64,000 nt of DNA. Origin: Thermaurantimonas aggregans. Its GTDB lineage: Bacteria; Bacteroidota; Bacteroidia; Flavobacteriales; Schleiferiaceae. Made by a program: the position numbers and the translations under genes. This document shows, piece after piece, positions 60,292-64,000 of the stretch. Location of the stretch: positions 124,001-188,000 of the forward strand of contig NZ_BHZE01000003.1 of NCBI RefSeq assembly GCF_003851885.1, read 5' to 3'. Below the pieces are notes generated by a model that saw nothing but the letters and a program-made list of their open reading frames with translations, was not told the origin of the DNA and made no database searches. Each line of letters opens with the position of its first letter. Within the stretch, counting starts at the first letter, position 1.

Positions 60292-61023
60292 TCAAAATTT
60301 AGATGACAAGACAAATGGCAACATTTTTCGCCAAGTTGGCCAGTCGTGTTCGATGTCCCAGCCCCATACGTCCAGATCGTGAGGAATGCCTTTATGGTAA
60401 AGAAGACTCGAGAGAGCTCGCGATGCGTTGGGATCTTCATAAGCACCTGAGCCAGTGAGGATGTGAATGTGACCACTTCGTCGGATTTGTTCCAACGTGT
60501 TGTGATCGTTTAAGTTTTGAAGGTAGTGCATAGGCGAGTTGAAGTAAACATTGTCGTCCCAATACCCTTGGGTGTAAACACTTAGGTCATACACTCCACT
60601 CATGGCGATGCAACCATTAATGGCCCAGGGATTCTTAAAAAACAAATTGGCCGCATGCAGTGCACCAAAAGACGCTCCCGCGATGTAGATGGGCGTCGAT
60701 GGGCTGGTTTGGCTTTTGATAAAAGGAACAACCTCGTTGTACACATAGTCGTTAAATTGGGCATGGCGCAGTGATTTATCGCGTGGATGCATGCGCGAAT
60801 TCAGCCAGCTCTCACTGTTTATCGAATTGATGCTGAAGACTTTCAGCTTTCCTGCATCTATTAAAGGTTGTATGGCGTCGATCAAGAGAAAGCGTTCGTA
60901 CTCCAGATAATCAGCTGCAGCGGTGGGCACCATAAGCAGTGCAAATCCAAAATGGCCGTATATGGCGATTTCCATTTTTCGATGCAGAGCATGGCTGTAC
61001 CAGGCGTGTATTTCGCGATGCAT
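60292..61023 (-). CDS. Putative esterase (enterochelin-esterase-like, cytoplasmic)
   Basis: 243 residues from ATG 61023 (MHREIHAWYSHALHRKMEIA); no signal peptide. Alpha/beta hydrolase of the putative-esterase family: nucleophile S118 in YIAGASFGALHAANL, acid probably in LTGSGAYEDPNASR, histidine in DIEHDWPTWRKMLP. Homologues in Bacteroidota are annotated as esterases with unknown substrates. Divergent from the beta-CASP gene at 61112. Confidence 0.82.
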   Translation of the reverse strand: MHREIHAWYSHALHRKMEIAIYGHFGFALLMVPTAAADYLEYERFLLIDAIQPLIDAGKLKVFSINSINSESWLNSRMHPRDKSLRHAQFNDYVYNEVVPFIKSQTSPSTPIYIAGASFGALHAANLFFKNPWAINGCIAMSGVYDLSVYTQGYWDDNVYFNSPMHYLQNLNDHNTLEQIRRSGHIHILTGSGAYEDPNASRALSSLLYHKGIPHDLDVWGWDIEHDWPTWRKMLPFVLSSKF

Positions 61024-61111
61024 TATATAATGAGTTTTGCACAAAGAAATTTACTTTCTTTGAAGAATTGAAATAATTGTTACAAAATTTTTCAAAATTT
61101 ACACAATTTCA

Positions 61112-62479
61112 ATGAAGATTTCGTTTTTAGGCGGTACGAGTACTGTAACCGGTTCAAAGCATTTGCTTGAGGTAGGCAATAAAAAAATTCTTTTGGATTG
61201 TGGTCTATTTCAGGGTCTTAAAGAGCTTCGATTGCTCAACCGCGCACCTTTTCCCGTTTCACCTTCGTCCATCGATGCTGTTATCATTTCGCATGGACAT
61301 TTAGATCATGTAGGCTATTTGCCAGTTTTAGTAAAAAATGGTTTTAGAGGCTACATTTTTTGCACGGAAGCTACGGCCGAAATTATGAAAATTATCTTAC
61401 AAGACAGTGCCCGAATTCAGATGGAAGAGGCTGAGCGTGCACGTAGAGAGGGGTATTCGCGCCATAGTGATCCGAAGCCGCTGTACACCACTGACGATGT
61501 AGAAGATGTATTTCCATTGGTGCGTGTGATCGCCTTTAATGAAACGATCGAGCTTACTAAATCCATTTCCTTTAGACTTACTCCGGCTGGTCACATCTTG
61601 GGGGCTTCGGTCATAACATTAGAGATAGAGGGTAAGAAGATTGTGTTCACGGGCGATTTAGGCAAATATAACGACCTGCTGCTGCCACCACCTGAGCCCG
61701 TAAGTGAGGCAGATGTTTTGTTGTGTGAATCGACCTATGGACATACTTTACATCTAACCCAATACGAGGAGATTGAAAAACGATTGATCAAGCACATCGT
61801 GTATGCATGGGAAAACAAGAGCTTGCAGTTGATACCCGGCTTTGCCGTAGAGCGCGCACAAGTGCTTATGTATCTAATCAGTAAACTGAAACACAGCGGC
61901 CGAATTCCACCCATAGCCCTCTACCTCGACTCGCCTATGGCAAGTGCCGTTTCGGATGTTTTTGGTCGTTTTTCTGAGCTTCTGAAAATTGACGGTCTTG
62001 AACTCTATCGAGCCCTCGATAGCTATGATTTTGTGGAATCTTTGGAGGAAAGCAACAAAATCGTACACAGCTCGCAGCCCAGAGTGGTGATAGCCGGAGG
62101 TGGCATGCTCGCCGGAGGCCGAGCTCTGAATTATTTGTTTGAACACTTAGAAAATCCTAAATCTATTCTCTTGCTCACCGGTTATCAGGCAGAGGGTACG
62201 CGCGGACGCGCAATACTCAATGGTATGGATGAACTCAAAATCTTTGGCCGTTATCTAAAAATTCGCATGCGCACCGATCACATCGACGGGTTATCGTCGC
62301 ATGCTGATCGGGGTGATATTTTGCGTTGGATTGAACATTTTAGGGCGTATCCCAAGCTGATTTTTCTGGTTCACGGCGAGGCCCATTCAGCCGATTCACT
62401 TCGATTAAAGTTGAAAGACACTTTTAGAAATACAGAGGTTTTAATTCCAAAAATTGGCGATTCGTTTGAACTTTTCTGA
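61112..62479 (+). CDS. MBL-fold / beta-CASP RNA-processing-like hydrolase
   Basis: 455 residues. Metallo-beta-lactamase motif HGHLDHVGY (H61, H63, D65, H66), LTPAGHILGASVITLE and FTGDLGKYNDLL (metal ligands), the beta-CASP insert (about 205-330, with CESTYGHTLH and YLDSPMASAVSDVF), and the C-terminal RNA-specificity motif GLSSHADRGDILRWI plus LVHGEAHSADSLRLKL. This is the family of YSH1/CPSF-73-like nucleases; in bacteria probable RNases. Cytoplasmic. Confidence 0.92.
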   Translation: MKISFLGGTSTVTGSKHLLEVGNKKILLDCGLFQGLKELRLLNRAPFPVSPSSIDAVIISHGHLDHVGYLPVLVKNGFRGYIFCTEATAEIMKIILQDSARIQMEEAERARREGYSRHSDPKPLYTTDDVEDVFPLVRVIAFNETIELTKSISFRLTPAGHILGASVITLEIEGKKIVFTGDLGKYNDLLLPPPEPVSEADVLLCESTYGHTLHLTQYEEIEKRLIKHIVYAWENKSLQLIPGFAVERAQVLMYLISKLKHSGRIPPIALYLDSPMASAVSDVFGRFSELLKIDGLELYRALDSYDFVESLEESNKIVHSSQPRVVIAGGGMLAGGRALNYLFEHLENPKSILLLTGYQAEGTRGRAILNGMDELKIFGRYLKIRMRTDHIDGLSSHADRGDILRWIEHFRAYPKLIFLVHGEAHSADSLRLKLKDTFRNTEVLIPKIGDSFELF

Positions 62480-62585
62480 TTTTGAGAGGTGTTTAAAACT
62501 TTGTTGAGAATTAAATAAAACTTAACAAAAAAATAACTTCGTTATTTGCAGGAACTTTTATCGTTGTTGTGCAAAAAGTACAGCT

Positions 62586-63041
62586 ATGACGTCAAAAATG
62601 GTGTTTAAAGACAATGCTGGCCGCAAAGTGACCGACATACGTGCTTTTGTGGAGCAATGGTTAGCCGACCATCCAAAAGGAAGGATTTTTATCGGCGCCG
62701 ATTCGAAGGTCAAGGGCGAGTATGTGAAATACGCCATCGTCATTTGTCTGTGGGATGTCGGAAAGGGCGTTTCAGAACTATATGCCCATACCATGATGCC
62801 TAAACCTACTGATTCGTTTTCAAGGCTATGGAATGAAGTGACAAAAGCCGTGGAGATAGCCGAATGCATAAAAGACTTGGCGCGCATCGAAATACACGTA
62901 GATATCAACTCAAAGCCGGGGTATCGTTCCCATCAGTTGTACGATGCCTCCATGGGCTTTATTAAGAGTTTTGGTTACGAGGCAGCCGGTAAGCCTTTTG
63001 CATGGGCGGCCAGCTGTGGCGCCAATAGGCATTGTCAATAG
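62586..63041 (+). CDS. YkuK-family RNase H-fold protein
   Basis: 151 residues. Family features: RIFIGADSKVKGEYVKYAIV (acidic residue D of GADS), RLWNEVTKAVEIAECI, IEIHVDINSKPGYRSHQL and GFIKSFGYEAAGKPFAWAAS. Predicted RNase H-like fold with acidic residues at the right strands; activity untested as far as I know. An ATG also lies four codons in. It lies 106 bases after the beta-CASP gene on the same strand and converges with the GT2 gene. Confidence 0.85.
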   Translation: MTSKMVFKDNAGRKVTDIRAFVEQWLADHPKGRIFIGADSKVKGEYVKYAIVICLWDVGKGVSELYAHTMMPKPTDSFSRLWNEVTKAVEIAECIKDLARIEIHVDINSKPGYRSHQLYDASMGFIKSFGYEAAGKPFAWAASCGANRHCQ

Positions 63042-63055
63042 ATAGGTCAATCTGG

Positions 63056-63895
63056 TTAATTTTTTCTTAGAAGTTTATAAACGGACTCTACAAGGCTAAC
63101 AGGCATAAGTCGCACTGTAGTCCGAATTAGGAGTTGGATCACATAGTGATACCACTTGTAAAAGCCCATTTGGTAAATCATATACATCGATTTGTACTCC
63201 AATTTTAAATATTTCCGGCCTCTTCGCCGGTAAATGAGCGAAGTGCCAGCGCGTACGCGAACGAGGGCTTTGGGAATATTTGCTGCCAAGTAGCCGGCAT
63301 GCAGCAAGCGCGTCCACAGCACATAGTCTTCGCCCATAACTTTTTCTAAGGGATACCCACCCACTGATAGTACGGCATCGCGTCTATACAGCACCGTCTG
63401 ATGATTGAAGGGGCAGCGCCAATGTGCAAATCGAAAGATATCTGCGTGCGAAGTAGGAAGCTCTCTAGATGCAAGTTTATACTTCATACCCTCATCGTAC
63501 TCGTCAATCCATGAACCGATGATGGCTACCTCTGGGTGCCTTTGTAAAAATTGCCATTGTATTTCAAATCTGTACGGCTCTGCGATGTCATCCGCATCCA
63601 TACGAGCTATCCAAGGTTGAGAAGCAGCTTGAACACCGGCGTTGAGTGCAGCAGGAATGCCCCGGTTTTCAGGGAGTTTTACTATTTTGATTTCAGGTAA
63701 ATGCTTTTGCCAACGGTGCAATTCTTCTTCCAATTCGCCCGAGATAGGACCATCTTGTACAATAATGATTTCAGAGGCTTTTGCTGTTTGAGCTTCTATG
63801 CTTTTTAGCGATTCTCGAAGCCAAAGAGCTTTATCGCCGTGATAAATGGGCAATAGTACAGTTATGGGTAGCCTGTGCTCAGAGAAGGGATTCAT
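63056..63895 (-). CDS. Family 2 glycosyltransferase
   Basis: 279 residues. GT-A fold: ITVLLPIYHGDKALWLRESL, SEIIIVQDGP, NRGIPAALNAGVQA, the metal-binding ARMDADDIAEPYRFE (D100-D102), and GEDYVLWTRLL with the catalytic acidic residues. A weakly hydrophobic C-terminal tail (YHYVIQLLIRTTVRLMPVSL) may sit at the membrane. Uses a nucleotide sugar to extend a surface glycan. Its start overlaps by 17 bases the end of the next glycosyltransferase upstream. Confidence 0.93.
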   Translation of the reverse strand: MNPFSEHRLPITVLLPIYHGDKALWLRESLKSIEAQTAKASEIIIVQDGPISGELEEELHRWQKHLPEIKIVKLPENRGIPAALNAGVQAASQPWIARMDADDIAEPYRFEIQWQFLQRHPEVAIIGSWIDEYDEGMKYKLASRELPTSHADIFRFAHWRCPFNHQTVLYRRDAVLSVGGYPLEKVMGEDYVLWTRLLHAGYLAANIPKALVRVRAGTSLIYRRRGRKYLKLEYKSMYMIYQMGFYKWYHYVIQLLIRTTVRLMPVSLVESVYKLLRKN

Positions 63896-64000
63896 ACAAG
63901 CGCAAATATGCGGTTACTACTGCCTGTGGCGAAAATTCAGCATCAAATCGAGCTTTTGCTTTAGTGCATAATGTATCTCGATGTTCGAGTGCATATCGAA
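63879..64000 (-). CDS. Glycosyltransferase family 4, C-terminal end (cut by window edge)
   Basis: The last 39 codons of a minus-strand frame that runs off the right edge: RYALEHRDTLCTKAKARFDA, then EFSPQAVVTAYLRLYESLL and stop. The ending 'F....V...YL.LYE.LL' is typical of GT4 (GT-B fold) enzymes. With the overlapping GT2 gene it points to a surface-polysaccharide cluster beyond the window. Confidence 0.6.
   Translation of the reverse strand, partial: RYALEHRDTLCTKAKARFDAEFSPQAVVTAYLRLYESLL

Noticed and set aside
1-64000. CRISPR arrays, insertion sequences, prophage, toxin-antitoxin or defence systems
   Set aside because: No spaced direct repeats, transposase, integrase, phage structural gene or known defence domain was found on either strand.

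Overview
The window is a 64-kb piece of a chromosome from the Bacteroidota, most likely a Flavobacteriia-like lineage. The signs are: promoters of the TAnnTTTG (-7) type, for example upstream of the valine tRNA, rplU, the arsenic operon and thrS; type IX secretion parts (a PorT-like barrel next to the menaquinone methyltransferase, and a secreted metalloprotease with a C-terminal sorting tail); two regulator pairs whose kinases have large beta-propeller sensors; DUF5686, PorV-like and OmpA/TPR/PD40 outer-membrane proteins; and menaquinone rather than ubiquinone genetics. Almost everything is ordinary chromosomal gene content. I see no prophage, insertion sequence or CRISPR array.

Layout. 1-9 kb: the 5' end of lpxK (TTG start, runs off the left edge), a single-domain response regulator overlapping a DUF5686 outer-membrane protein, an acr3-arsC arsenic operon, a J-domain protein without an obvious start codon behind an RluA-family pseudouridine synthase and panB, then rplU-rpmA. 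9-20 kb: a type IX-secreted metzincin protease, a LytS/LytTR-type two-component pair, a PorV-like barrel plus a helix-hairpin-helix outer-membrane protein, an ECF sigma / anti-sigma / CpxP-like operon, pdxH. 20-33 kb: YqgE, tRNA-Val, YceI, dipeptidyl peptidase IV followed by a POT peptide transporter (a peptide-use pair), then purB, an M14-like deacylase, an alpha/beta hydrolase, pabB and tilS packed head to tail. 33-41 kb: a large TPR/PD40/OmpA/LysM protein, a three-gene operon of lamin-tail lipoprotein, SdiA-regulated-type propeller and phosphate-porin homologue, and thrS-infC-rpmI-rplT. 41-54 kb: a second two-component pair (NarL output), DUF2797, GH3, menG/ubiE-porT, a COG2509 flavoprotein, a sodium:solute symporter. 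54-64 kb: recN, a four-LysM/periplasmic-binding-fold protein, guaA, an esterase, a beta-CASP nuclease-like hydrolase, a YkuK RNase H-fold protein and two glycosyltransferases (the last one cut by the right edge).

The most unusual non-coding signal is a pair of GC-rich, heavily base-paired intergenic elements (26761-26944 and, on the minus strand, 54344-54473). They share the same end boxes (GGGCGTG-YCCC at the 5' end, CTCACGC at the 3' end) and an internal GGGTCGG, but their stems differ in sequence. Both follow a T-rich tract downstream of a gene on the same strand. This pattern, conserved boxes with covarying stems, fits a structured RNA or a mobile palindromic repeat family. Other points worth a look are the J-domain start, a terminator built into the end of a convergent coding region, and the LysM/binding-protein fusion.
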